A stretch of 64,000 nt of DNA from Lumbricus terrestris (lineage: Eukaryota > Annelida > Clitellata > Crassiclitellata > Lumbricidae), in the NCBI GenBank assembly GCA_949752735.1, contig OX457042.1:59006797-59070796 (forward strand), read 5' to 3'. Position 1 is the first letter of the stretch. Each line of letters begins with the position of its first letter. A program made the translations under genes and the position numbers. The notes under the pieces were generated by a model, which made no database searches, was not told the DNA's origin, and worked only from the letters and a program-made list of their open reading frames with translations. This document shows positions 32,868-46,204 of this stretch, in pieces.

Positions 32868-33726
32868 TTTTACTCAGGAAATTATACGTATGTATGTACA
32901 TAGTGTGACTAAGCTACGAAATCAGATCTACGTACTCTTTTCATTGACTTATATTCCTCCTCATCCTTCTTTGATGCATGTCTTTCGAGATCAAAATCCA
33001 TTTCGTCAGCAAAAGGAAATCGAATTAACAGATATTGCACATCCCAAATACATTGAATCCAATGAGATGGACAATTGTCTTTACGTCACTGACTACTATG
33101 AGAAATGCGTCTGGAAGTTAACAAGAGAAGAAGATGACGGACACAAAATCATTAAATGGCTGACAACTGATTATATCCCACAAAGTATGTCAGTGTCGAC
33201 TGATGGTCAGTTCATGGCTATAAATCAATCATCGCCCTCTCTGATGATCTACGGATCAGACGCAGAATTTATTCAATCCATTCAGTTACCAACATACATG
33301 TATCCTCTTCATGCAGTGGAAACATCCATCGGGAACTTCGTCGTCATTCATAGGTGTAGGCCTATGCAAGACACGGAAGAGAGTGAGTCGAAGAGGTTAG
33401 TGAAGTGGGGCGTAAGTGAGTTGAGCAGAGATGGACAAATGGTCATCCGTCGTTTTATTCCTTCAAATAAAACACAAGAACTAAAGAATGCTGAATATTT
33501 CTCAATCGATTCAGACGATCGAGTGTTTGTGGTCGACTCTGAGAATGACAGAGTGATCTTTTTCGATTCCGATCTTAGATGGAGTAAAGTTCTTATTCCA
33601 ACAGGAGAGAAAGAAGAAACGGGGACACAGGGGCCAAAAAGAGTGTACTACGACGAAGAAAAGAAACAGTTGATTGTCGTGGGATCTCACGTTAATGTTT
33701 ACTCTACATGTATAAGTCGGAAATAA
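32868..33726 (+). CDS. Beta-propeller (NHL-like) terminal exon, copy 1
   Basis: I place the acceptor at tttttccacaag/t (32867), which gives phase-2 entry matching the TRADD-N-like exon; the upstream AG at 32845 would shift frame. About 286 residues follow. Repeats of 40-45 residues with strand-turn patterns: NCLYVTDYYEKCVWKLTR, DGQFMAINQSSPSLMIYGSD, VKWGVSELSRDGQMVIRRFI, DDRVFVVDSENDRVIFFDSD and QLIVVGSHVNVYS. The 'D-R-V-F-V-V-D-x-x-N-D-R-V-x-x-x-D' blade is typical of NHL/TRIM-type propellers, which bind protein or RNA. The TAA stop overlaps AATAAA. The exon lies directly beyond the nested transposons. Confidence 0.8.
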
Positions 33727-33727
33727 A
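33722..33727 (+). terminator. AATAAA poly(A) signal overlapping the stop codon, copy 1
   Basis: The hexamer includes the TAA stop at 33724-33726. The paralogue has the same arrangement at 59849-59854, so the 3' UTR may be only tens of bases. Confidence 0.6.
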
Positions 33728-34116
33728 CTCACCTGCTGTCAAAATCGTCTTTCCAAACTAATCTACTAATTATTTTCATCAGTAATGTTTGCATTTTTAG
33801 CAGATTAGCCTAAATACTTGAAACAGTTTTCTTCTATTATTTTGAAATTGCATGCGTCGGCCACACTGGAGAAATTGTAGGCCTATTGCGTCTTATCTGT
33901 GAATTTATAAGGCTCTTCTCAAACTGCAAAGTGCATACCAATCAGAAGCGCTCCAAGTGCGAAAACACCCAGAGAGTAGAAGTTCTGACACAGCGAAAGA
34001 TGTACTTCGGTTACCAGTTATCACTGTCGTCACTACTGATGTGAACCGATGCTACATCTTGTTGGTTGCTGCGTGAGTAGTTAGCGCAGACGCATTTAGC
34101 ACACCTGGGGTCCATT
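33728..34116. other. 3' flank of copy 1
   Basis: No gene or repeat recognised apart from a taggcctat octamer near 33880. Confidence 0.4.
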
Positions 34117-34580
34117 ATGAAGAAAATGGTGAAGACACTGGTGTGGAGTGTTGTCCTGTACGGCTCGGAGACATGGACATTGCGGCAAGATGACATAAAA
34201 CGACTAGAGGCCTTCGAGATGTGGATCTGGCGCAGAATGGAGAGAATCGGCTGGGTTGAGAGAAGAACAAACGAGGAAATCTTGCAGTTGGTGGGAGAAA
34301 GGAGATCACTGATGGGAACTATACGTGGACGGCAGAAGAAATGGATAGGACACATCTTAAGGAGCGACACCCTGCTAAGAGACATCACTGAGGGAAGAAT
34401 GGAGGGGGAAAAGATGCGGGGTAGACCAAGAACAATGTTGCTGGACTGGATGCTGACAGAGGATGGATACAGTGAACTTAAAAGAAAGGCACAGAACAGA
34501 GAAGAGTGGCGTCATTGGACATACGAACCTGCCTGAGGGCAGAGAACGTCAAGAAGAAGAAGAAGAAGAGAAGGGGTCCA
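34117..34580 (+). pseudogene. RTE-like LINE 3' fragment
   Basis: The open 139-codon stretch contains [51 protein letters not shown] and [11 protein letters not shown], the conserved C-terminal region of RTE-type endonuclease-RT proteins. It ends at a stop followed by an (AAG)n tail (34553-34572), and is 5' truncated: no RT catalytic motif is present. Confidence 0.82.
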
Positions 34581-36120
34581 TTGATAATATGGGCCGAAAT
34601 TATAACAATTAAACAGAACAGATGGGGTGAAAACCATGCACTTAGATAATCGACTATCCTATTTATCGTAATCGTCATTTATTATGAAGAGACGAAATTA
34701 TGCCAGTCCATTGAGGGAATGTGGGGCTACATTGCCATGCTAAATAATTTGTATTTTTATAAGTGGAATGGAAGTGCTCGAAATAAATCGAAATGTGTGA
34801 AAATGGGTGACCTTTTCATAAGATTTCTTATGCGAGAAATTTTAACTTCTTCAATCATTTTCACGCGTGGCGTAGCCAGAGAAAATTAATGGTTGTCATT
34901 TAGTGCTTTTCCGACTAAAATTAGCGCAAAAATATTCAGCATATAGCCTACTGGTCCTGGGCACGACGTTAAACTGCATCCATCCTCCGCCACAGGGAAC
35001 CAACAACGTCCCTGTGCCGGTACTAAGCCCGGACAAAAGGGGGAAGGTTTGCCAGATGCCTACGCATGGCGGTGTCATTCCGTGTTGAACGGACGTGCTT
35101 GACGTGAGTCATTATCTGTAATTCTTGTTGACATCGGAACACGGTGTGACGTGAAATTTTGCCATCGGTCATTTTCTGTCTCCCATGCGTGATCGATCTG
35201 TCAGTTCTCGATAACCTTCGCTACGCTGTTTCCCTGCTATATGTCGAGGCGCGTTTGATTTCTCTCGACAGGAAACCAGCGTCGTGCAGAGAACCAGCTA
35301 ACGATGGCAATTTATCGCTTGACGTTAGTTGCTAATGGTGACAGGGTGGGGCGCAAACTTCGGCCATTGGGGGGTCTCTCCACAGACATGTGTGTTTGTG
35401 CGAGTCGTAAGGGACTATTACGTTTGAGATCACGTGATTGTGTCTTGAACCAATACATGCCCGTGTTATTTCTATGCGTTTTTAAAGCGCTGCTATTGAC
35501 TGACCCAAATGGATGGATTTATGGTGAAGTAATTGCTCAAGGTTGAATAGATGTCCTAGATTCCACATTACAATATTGTACGATACAAAACAAATACTAC
35601 AACCAATGGTGTAGGCTGTTGTGCCATAATACGTCGAGGGCGAATCACCTCAGATTAACTTTGCGACAAATTGGCTTCGTTTAAATTTTGAAGCGGACTT
35701 CGAGGTTCCAATGCATAGTATGTATAATGTACTGCTAGCTGTTTCTTCTATGACTCACCTGTTATAATTCACTTCCGTTTTAAGTGTGTTTAACGTACAC
35801 ACACTTTTCTACCGATTTATCTGCAAGTCTATCCACCTATCTCCCTAGCTAATTACCTATCTAATTCCCTACACTAACAAGCCAGTCAATAATTAAGCAG
35901 ATCAGAAGAATTTATGCGTTCACAGTGGAATACTAACGTCAACGTAAAAAAAGATTACAGCTTAGGTTACAATCAACGGATTTATACACTCACAGAGGAT
36001 TACCAGCGACAAGGTCTAAGGTAACGAGATAGCCTAGGCTAGATTAGATTTACATGCAGACACTAACAGTACAGACGGTAAGGTAAGAAAAGTTACCAGA
36101 CGGATTGCGTCAACTTAAAC
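34581..36120. other. Intergenic, little recognised
   Basis: About 34955-35050 contains ggtcctgggcacgacgtta then taagcccggacaaaag, a SINE-like tail also seen in part near 63000 (gtcctgggtatgacgtta). The rest has short unsupported frames (35304-35546 among them). Confidence 0.4.
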
Positions 36121-36123
36121 AAT

Positions 36124-38456
<2,333 letters not shown>

Positions 38457-39240
38457 ATATATATACTAGGCCCCTAGCTGAATTACCCGGCGTTGCCCGG
38501 GAAATTTCGATATTTGGTCCACAGCCACGCTGACTCCTTTCCCACTTAGCCTTTCTCACCCCACCTTCTTCCATCGGCCCCAACCCGGTCCCAGCCTGGG
38601 GTGCCTGGCCCCAACCCAGCTCCCATTGCAACCGCCCCTGCGGGGCGGGTTCGTCACCCTCCGTTGTGGCCAGCATTTGCCGGCGAATTTTGGTTCTTTT
38701 GCCTAAACCCGTCCGCCCTAAATACCGGTAATGTCCAGATGGCCTGTATACGTACGACGACACGGTACTATATTAATTACCGGTATCCATTGTCATTGTC
38801 TTGCGATCAACCGTTCATAATATTATTATCAGTGTTTTTAGTATAATTTAGCGAAAGCGCGCGCTATAAAATCGGCCGCCTAAAGCGAAGTAAAGAAGTG
38901 ATGACGTCATAAATCTATGGGATCTTTGAAAGCGATCCGGCGACCAATCTTAAATACTGCATTATATTAGCTTTCGTCGGATTATTAAAAATTAAATGTT
39001 TCAAATTCGGCAAAGGTAAGATTTTTGGATCGCGAACCCCCTATGTTTGTTAATGGGTCCTAAAAAGTATTTTTGTAAATATTGGGAAAAATCGGTCGGG
39101 TGGATAAGAAGAAAATTGTTCGCAAACATTGGAAAAGTTTCGCCTTTATAGTTTTAGATGATGATTCATTTAGTTAGATTTTGCCCAATTGCTCTTTTTA
39201 TTCTTACTGTTATGATAATGGGGCAACGTAGGCCTATGTC
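38457..39240. other. Intergenic, with a GC-rich repeat-like segment
   Basis: 38480-38740 is GC-rich and includes the palindrome cccggcgttgcccggg. Both strands have short open frames there but no family pattern. 38870-39130 is AT-rich with nothing recognised. Confidence 0.4.
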
Positions 39241-39675
39241 TACACCATGGGCATAGATTTCGGGGGACAGCGGGGCACGGTCCCCTTCAAAGTTTGTGGT
39301 GGTGCGGAGGTGCTCTCCAATATTTCATAAATATTTAATAAATATCACCATAAATTTCTGCAGTGTCATCCACCTTGTATCCTGAATGAGCAATTTTTAA
39401 GATGACAGCTTAAAATGCTACAATAACAGTATGAAAAATTAAAAAAATGAAACAATGGGTGGAGACATTCGTTGAAATTATAATCCATGAATTTGCGCAG
39501 TGAAATCACGATAAATTAGTCTGAGAAGACGAAAAATTGTAAGCAATAGAAGAGGACGCTTTTGAAATAGTAAACCACAGCTATCAACGCTGAAATGATT
39601 GGACAACTTCATTCAAATACTACCATTACAGTTTTAAAAGCAAACATTGGGTAGGGAACATCTATTGAGGATTCT

Positions 39676-39856
39676 AGGACGTTTCATCCCCGGACGATTC
39701 ATCCCCGGACGATTCATCCCGGACGATTCATCCAGTGGACGTTTCATCCCAGGACGTTTCATCCCAGGACGGTTCATCCAGTGGACGGTTCATCCATTGG
39801 ACGTTTCATCCCAGGACGATTCATCCCCGGACGATTCATCCCGGACGATTCATCCA
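39676..39856 (+). repeat. GGACG(A/T)TTCATCC minisatellite, left array
   Basis: About 12 units of 13-17 bp made from two cores, ggacgattcatcc and ggacgtttcatcc, joined by cc, ca or agt spacers. Confidence 0.92.
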
Positions 39857-39891
39857 GATAGATAAAATACATACTAATATGATGTGAAAGG

Positions 39892-39951
39892 ACGGAGTTT
39901 ATTAGGGGCCAAGCTTAGACCCCCACGAACTGAAAACAAACTCCGCCCATG
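39892..39951. mobile_element. 60-bp relic of the MITE family seen at 29403
   Basis: Ends acggagttt...aaactccgcccatg are inverted repeats matching the MITE in E1 gag, with a short middle (ggggccaagcttagaccccc). Confidence 0.6.
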
Positions 39952-40351
39952 TCGGCAGGGTAATACAACGTCCAGGCGAAGAGTCACCTATTCTATTGTT
40001 CATTAATCACCTATTCAATGGTCGGTGGCTTGATGTAGTACGTTCAATTGGCCATTGTTTAAAATTCTGTACACCACAGTACACATACTGATGAGGATTG
40101 GAATCAGCTCAGAACAGCCGCGTGTAACAAATCCACACGACATACGTTTAGTAGACACAGAACAGTAGACAACATAAGGTTTTAAATATTGTTTTAAATA
40201 AATAAAACGATGGCGACCAATTTTGGACTTTATGTGTTCTGTTCTGATTTTTAATTGCATTTTCTATAGGCTTATGTGTTCAGATATGCTGATTATGAGA
40301 ATGAGCGTGAAGATGCTGATAATAAGGGTGCGCACAGTTTCAAATCTTATT

Positions 40352-40612
40352 CTGGGATGAATCGTCCTGGGATGAAACGTCTTGGGATGAAACGTCCTCG
40401 GATGAATCGTCCTGGGATGAAACGTCCACTGGATGAATCGTCCGGGATGAATCGTCCGGGGATGAATCGTCCTGGGATGAAACGTCCACTGGATGAACCG
40501 TCCACTGGATGAACCGTCCTGGGATGAAACGTCCTGGGATGAAACGTCCACTGGATGAATCGTCCGGGATGAATCGTCCGGGGATGAAACGTCCGGGGAT
40601 GAAACGTCCGGA
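40352..40612 (-). repeat. GGATGAATCGTCC minisatellite, right (inverted) array
   Basis: Same two cores as 39676-39856 but reverse-complemented (gggatgaatcgtcc, gggatgaaacgtcc), about 17 units. Long open frames through both arrays are a by-product of the repeat. Confidence 0.92.
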
Positions 40613-40800
40613 TACCCTATTGAGAAATTTAATTGAGATGACAGTTTAAAAATATCACCAAATTTTGCGGCATGAAAATTTGGAAAAATTGACAATTGGA
40701 GGAGTCGCCTTTTAATTCTTAAACCATGACTATCAACACAGAAATGATGAGCAATTTCGTAAAATGCTACTATTGCAGTGCGGAAAAAAATCGAGATTTG

Positions 40801-41269
40801 GAGGGTCACATTCCCAACTCTTCGTCGATCTCCTTCGGTCTCTCGTTCGCCCTCTCATCCACAAAGCCAGCACCAAGTCTACACTGTCAGGATATGGAAA
40901 TGGACGTTGGCCATGCTTAGCATTCTTTAATTCCACTGTGTGATGATTTATAGGTGCACTTGCATTTTTTTCCTCAACCAAAACAACAAGCAAACACGAT
41001 ACAATTATGGCATTGAATAATACTTTAACATAATTTGGTGAAGAAGGGGAGACTCATAAGGGATGGAAAATCCCGCTAATAGGGCCACCCATAATTCATG
41101 TAAAATATTTTTTTTAAACATGACACATTCAATTGTAGGAATGTAAAAATTATTAAGGAGAGAGAAAAAAATTATTAAGCAATCAACAAATAGAGTAGGT
41201 CTACAACGAGAGAAACAACTCTTAACTAATGACTTATCTAAAGACTTAGGCTAACTAAATGCAAATGTA
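40801..41269. other. Intergenic, nothing recognised
   Basis: Short open frames on both strands at 40726-40993 have no family feature. Confidence 0.4.
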
Positions 41270-41520
41270 ATCGGATTTTTATATAGCGCTTGTCTTATGG
41301 CCTCGACCCTGAGGGTGAGATCCTTCACCATCGCTCGCCCGTTTGAATGGACGCCACGCCATTTAGGTCCCCGTGGACGGACCGTGCTAGCCTGAGATTT
41401 TTAAGCTCTGAAATAGCCACCTTCGGGATTCGAACCGCGGCCCGCACGCTCTCTTCCACAGCCGCGCGGTCGCCAGCTCTCTTACCGATGTAGCTAACGT
41501 GGACAAGCGGCTAAGGGCTT
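41270..41520 (-). repeat. tRNA-derived SINE-like repeat
   Basis: The + strand cgggattcgaaccgcgg is a reversed B box (ggttcgaatcccg on the minus strand), with an A-box-like word beyond 41490 and a 3' end at atatagcgcttgtc (41282). Confidence 0.6.
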
Positions 41521-41599
41521 GGCGAAACCACTGAGCAGAAACCATAATCATTACATATCATATCAGGAAGTGTTTTAAGTAGATAAAGGCGAAGTTTAA

Positions 41600-43910
41600 T
41601 ATGCTTAAATAATCTAGTGTTTGGTTGGGAATTAATATATGCAGGGAGAGAGTTCCAACATTGGGAGCCAGTACTTTGTATAGAGAATCGACGAGTGTTG
41701 GTAGCCTATGTGCGTATAGGGAAGGTCATAAACAGTTAATTTTCTAGTTGAATAAGAGTGGCGATCAGAAGTAAGATTAAAGAAATCATTAAATACAAGT
41801 TGTAAAAGGCCATGGTTATAGCGGTACATAGACTCTCCTATTTGCAAATGCCTAATTTGATCGATCTATAATAATTATTATACCTTCTCTACACGGCTGA
41901 TCTTTGTCCTCTACTTGAGTCCCGGGGTCTCCTCCACCAAATCTTTGCTGATGACACTCAAGCCTACATACATTCTAACCCATTGGATTCAGTTAGCACT
42001 GTGCGCCTAATGTGTCTGACTGTTGACGTCCTTTCCTCTTGGATGGCGTCAAATCGGCTTCTCCTAAGGCTAAGACTCAATTCATTTGGCTGGGTGGCCG
42101 TCGGCAACTTGAGAAGATCGATTTACCTCTGCTAGCCCAAATCTTTCCTGACATTAGTTTCTCTTCCACGGTTCGTGACCTGGGTGTTACCCTTGACTGT
42201 GAACTCAGTCTCAGCCAGCATGTCAATCTTGGTGCTCGAAGCTGTTACAACCAGCTTCGTCAACTTCGAGTGATTGCACGCTCTCTCTCATGATGCGCTG
42301 GTAGTTCTTGTTCATGCCTTCGTAACTAGTCGAATCGACCATTGTTGCTCAATCCTTGTTGGCCTCCCCCTTGGGGTTCTGGGTCGGTTAGATCGGGTTC
42401 TGCGCTCTGCTGCCCGGCTCATTGGACGAATCCCTAAATTTTCCTCTGTTTCTACCTACATGCGTGATGTGCTGCATTGGTTGCCAATAGCCCAACGCAT
42501 CCATTATCGAATTGCTGCCCTGGTCTCACGTTGTATCCTTGGTTGCGCTCCATCCTACCTGCGCATTCTTTGTCGCCCAGTCTCTGACATTGAAGCGCGT
42601 CGGGCCCTTCGCTCTGCTGTGAAGGGACAACTGCTTGTTCCACGGGCTCGCTTGGCTACCAGACAGTATCGAGCCTTCTCGGTTGTGGGGCCGTCAATCT
42701 GGAATGACCTCCCCCCTAACCTCCATCTCCTCCACCTGACCAGTCAATCCTTATTCCTTAAGTCCCTTAAATCTTTTTTCTTTTGCCGTGGCTGGGCTGG
42801 GAGCGCCTCTGAGTAGTTTCTTGAAGGGGCGCTATATAAATGCTAATAATGAATGAATGAATGAATCCAAATTCCTTGAAATACAGAGCGGTGTGGGCTC
42901 GGCGAGGAGTATTAGCTATAAAACGGATTGCATATTTTTGCAGGGTGACTAGTCTGACAAAATTAGATTTGCAAGTAGACGTCCAAATTAAATTACAGTA
43001 GGTTAAATAAGGATAAATAAGAGAATAGTATAGCATAGACCGGACAGAGACAGGAATCAGTTTAGATGAGCGAAATAGCACACATACAGTCTTGGCAATT
43101 TTGCTAGATATATTATTGATGTGTTCCTTCCAATGTAGTTGCTGGTCAATGTACAGTTGTATACGCCCAAACAATTTGTGGATGTCACTTGTGTGATAGG
43201 AGTCCCTTCAATAAGTAGAATAGGAAGTTCATTGGGATATTTTTCTTATGGGATCTGAAGAGGATGTAGTTGTTTTATCCAAATTTAGAGTAAGTTTATT
43301 AGATCGAAACCATTCAACGACTCGGTGAAGCTCAGAATTAACAGCTTTGAATAGGGTATCAATAGATTTATCAGAATGAAATAAGTTAGAATCATCAGCA
43401 AATAGCACAAAATACATAGAAGGCGATACATTGGGTAAATCATTAATATAGATTAAAAATAAAAGAGGTCCAAGATTAGATCCTTGAGGGACACCGTGAG
43501 AAATGAGTTGTATATCAGAATTACAATATTATTATTAACAGAAGCTAGTTGAAAGCGATTTTCAAGATAGCTAACAAACCAATGTAATTGTGCGCCTCTA
43601 ATTTCATAGTTAGCCTACAAAGTTTTTTTGTCAAAATATGATGATTTACGGAATCAAAAGATTTAGCTACATCAAGGAAGATAGGTCTACCAAGGGAGTA
43701 TTCATTATTTTCAAATGCATTAGAGATTTTGTCTTGTATGCTTAGAAGGGGCATGTAGGTAAAATGACCCTGTTGGAATCCATGCTGAGACTGAAATAGT
43801 ACTTTCTCTTTAGATAAAAAAAATATCAAAATATCTAAACGTGCGTACATCAATTTTTCAAATGTTTTTCCTTTTTTCGGTATCAATGTATAATTCGGAT
43901 ATTTCTTGCA
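41600..43910 (-). mobile_element. Jockey/CR1-superfamily LINE, split by an L2-like LINE
   Basis: Minus-strand pieces in order: KGKTFEKLMYARLDIL...QHGFQQG...FLDVAKSFDSVNHHIL (43886-43545, RT palm), VLFADDSNLFHSD and RSNKLTLNLDKT (43417-43229, catalytic box FADD), QLHWKEHINNISSKIAK...LIYPYLTYCNLIW (43174-42870), then after the insertion LTSDRHSYSTRKLTVYDLPY (41847-41632). Shifts separate the first pieces. The break in homology at about 41868 and 42870 coincides with the other LINE. Confidence 0.8.
41868..42868 (+). mobile_element. CR1/L2-like LINE 3' end
   Basis: Encodes SPKAKTQFIWLGGRRQLEKI and TVRDLGVTLDCELSLSQHV (42039-42293). After a shift it reads VHAFVTSRIDHCCSILVGLP, RDVLHWLPIAQRIHYRIAAL and FSVVGPSIWNDLPPNL (42274-42816). 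This is the region downstream of the RT catalytic box. The 3' end has gcgcctctgagtag, ggcgctatataaatgc and a (GAAT)n tail. It is 5' truncated and sits inside the minus-strand LINE. Confidence 0.85.
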
Positions 43911-44640
43911 TGGCTGTAAATTACCGTTTCTAGGATAGAAAGGTTTCTCTAATAATAGGCCTAAGCGGAACTTCCATCCTTTTTACGGTTAGACGGAAAT
44001 TCATTCTCATTCTTTGGTTCCACTGTGTCTTCATTTAAGTGTAGGCCTATATTATTATACATGACTTCTGTCCCTTTATGGTAGGCCAGCCTAAGCTTTG
44101 CATCCCAGAAGCTGCGCCATTTTTTTTAAGAAATGTAAAATGTCAATTACTATGACTCATTACGTGATTGATTGACTGATTTAGATTTAGACTTTGACAG
44201 ATCGAGGTGGTTTAGGTACTTTTATTCCGATATCATCGTTGCAAAATTTCAGGTAAATTAGAGCCCAAAATGCACTCGATTTGGCATCAAATGCTCAAAA
44301 TTGCGTCGGTTTCTGAGGCTCCGCCCCAGACCCATTTGGGGGAGCCTACGACGCTTCCCAATTCCCCCAAATCGTTAGGGGCTTCCTGCCTTCGGCAATC
44401 GCGGCTTCGCACTCGCTGTTATTACTCCTACTAAGAATTTCCATTGGTTCCCCCCAACTTTTTGGATGTGATTGCGCCTATGAGTGGTAGTCTTTAATTA
44501 TCACACATGGATCACTGGCGCAATATGCATTTTAATTACATGTAGATCCAGTAATAGGCCTATGCATTATGTCTGCTTTTATCCTCAAGACGTGGCCTCA
44601 TAGTTGAAATTGCTTCGGGCTCTCACTCTGTTCAAACTCG
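43911..44640. other. Intergenic, repeat-like fragments
   Basis: 44170-44430 has a GC-rich piece with gaggctccgccccagaccc and gggggagcctacgacg, typical of a repeat end but not assignable. No gene. Confidence 0.4.
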
Positions 44641-45017
44641 GCCCTGCCTGCAGCAGTGCCTACAGCTTTTACCTTTACCTCCATGACTACAAGTTATTCA
44701 CTAGAGGAAATGCCAAACATTCAGGCGCAGCAACAAGGGGATTTCTGCAATGATGCGCAAACTTTCTTCCTAAAAATAAACACCAACCAATTTACATCCT
44801 GCATTATAGGATATAGATGCAACCACGAAGCAAGACTTAAATTTCTCATATAATATTATGTGTATAAGCTTATATGTTGTTAAATCAGTGGCCAGATGTT
44901 AATCGCTCTTACGAAGTCAACGGTTTTAAGCGTAACAACAACGTTCAGTTAAGTTAAAAACTACCGAATAAAGGCACAACTTAAATAGGCTATAAGCTTA
45001 TTTCGCAAACGAACGCT
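44641..45017 (+). promoter_or_regulatory. 5' flank of paralogue copy 2
   Basis: Aligns in patches with 400-724 of copy 1. A conserved ATG at about 44683 opens 57 codons (MTTSYSLEEMPNIQAQQQ...), but copy 1 has a stop in the matching frame after about 16 codons, so it is more likely leader or a separate small frame. No core promoter element is certain. Confidence 0.4.
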
Positions 45018-45114
45018 ATGGGCGGTACTGCAGGAAAAGACTTGCAAAACAAAAGCGAAAGTAATCGCAAACGACGGAATCGTGATTTGCGATTTTCTTC
45101 AAGTTACAAAAGGG
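45018..45114 (+). CDS. Exon A (start exon), copy 2
   Basis: MGGTAGKDLQNKSESNRKRR then NRDLRFSSSYKR, basic, 32 codons plus one base. It ends at aaagg-g/gtcagt, a weaker donor than in copy 1 but in the same phase and place. The SNRKRRNRD cluster resembles a nuclear localisation signal. The copy-1 counterpart is 725-818; the length differs by one codon. Confidence 0.52.
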
Positions 45115-45764
45115 GTCAGTGGATATAATCAATTAGGCCTATTCATTGACCGTACGGCCAAGAGACCCCGCCAGTTTGCTCATCCTCTATCCTTAATCTA
45201 ACATCTCACCTACTTAGGTCTACACCTCTGATAATTATAAACTTCCCACTCATGACTGGAAGCCGAATTCTTAAACCTAAGTTTTCTTATAGCAAACTAT
45301 CCAGATTTTATCTTTGTAACACCACACCACCACCGTAATTACTGATTATCAGTGTTTTGGTGTTTGAACACGGTGTTCAAACACCAGAACACCCTAGCTA
45401 CGTCGCACCGCCACTGGATCACCGTAGCACCATGTAGTCTCCCAGGTGGGACCTAACAGAATTTTTATCTGACACAGTAACGAACAGAGCAGTTTAGCCA
45501 TAACGATCTTGATTTCGTATAGCGCCGATAGCTAAGTTGGTCTTCATGAAGTCATCTTTGTGGATACTGAAATCCTCGAACATCTAAGCTTCCAATGCAT
45601 AATAATTATAGGCCGTAGCCTACAACACATTGCAACGAATGCTACAATAAAATAAATGCTGGGAAACAGAGGGGAAGTATGGAGCACATCTTACGATAAA
45701 GGCATTTAAATATAAGCCTATTATCTTGCATAATGTATTATTTTTTTTAAGGGGAACAAAAAAG
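45115..45764 (+). other. Intron A of copy 2
   Basis: Aligns in patches with 819-1230 of copy 1 and with the acceptor region before exon B. It lacks the hAT element that copy 1 carries. No gene. Confidence 0.5.
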
Positions 45765-45819
45765 ACAGCGGAATGGAGAAATTGAAAAGGATGCAACTCC
45801 GTCTTCAAGTCATGCTGCG
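45765..45819 (+). CDS. Exon B, copy 2
   Basis: Contains MEKLKRMQLRLQVMLR (ATG at 45773) and exits in phase 2 at ctgcg/gtagga. Entry after aaaaaag is phase 1, matching exon A. It parallels 2731-2788 with mostly silent or conservative changes. As in copy 1, joining to the F-box exon needs another exon. Confidence 0.48.
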
Positions 45820-45889
45820 GTAGGATTGTACACTGTACAGTTTAATTTATCTAAAGCAAATAAGGTATCAACGACTAACGAGGTTAATA

Positions 45890-46150
45890 ACATGATGATG
45901 TAGGGGTAGGCCTATGTTTGTTGACGTGGAGCGGGAAGGTTGCGGGTTAGAATCCTCATCAAGCCGCTGCATATAGGAACCCCGGGCAAGTCCTTCGCAC
46001 ACAATAATTGCTCATGCGCTTTGACGTGAAACTCCGGTTCAGTGTCCGCGCTGTTAGTCGGGGCAACTCTGCGCAGTTTCATCTTGAGGGGCATGGTAAT
46101 AAGTGCTCATGCATAAAATTGTATATATAAATGTGATCAACTTGATTGTC
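45890..46150 (+). repeat. SINE-like insertion
   Basis: Replaces sequence present in copy 1 after the shared ggttaataaca. The tRNA-like B box is ggttgcgggttagaatcctc near 45940; a body with ccccgggcaagtccttcgc and a tataaatgtg end follow. The A box is poor. Confidence 0.45.
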
Positions 46151-46204
46151 CAATTTGAAACGGCATTTGACTTACTCTTTGTGCATGAAAGGGTGTCACG
46201 ACAG

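Larger units (their letters stand above)
39240..40800. mobile_element. Probable non-autonomous element with inverted minisatellite arms
   Basis: 39260-39440 resembles 5820-5990 in the hAT-type element (atttcataaatatt, gtgtcatccac, gatgacagcttaaaatgct words). Two oppositely oriented minisatellite arrays follow (39676-39856 and 40352-40612), flanking about 500 bp of unique sequence. The exact ends and a target duplication could not be fixed. Confidence 0.5.

Noticed and set aside
39647..40809. Repetitive Arg/His/Pro-Ser protein (GRFIPGRFIP, RTIHPRTFHP)
   Set aside because: Both frames run through the minisatellite arrays and have no support outside them.
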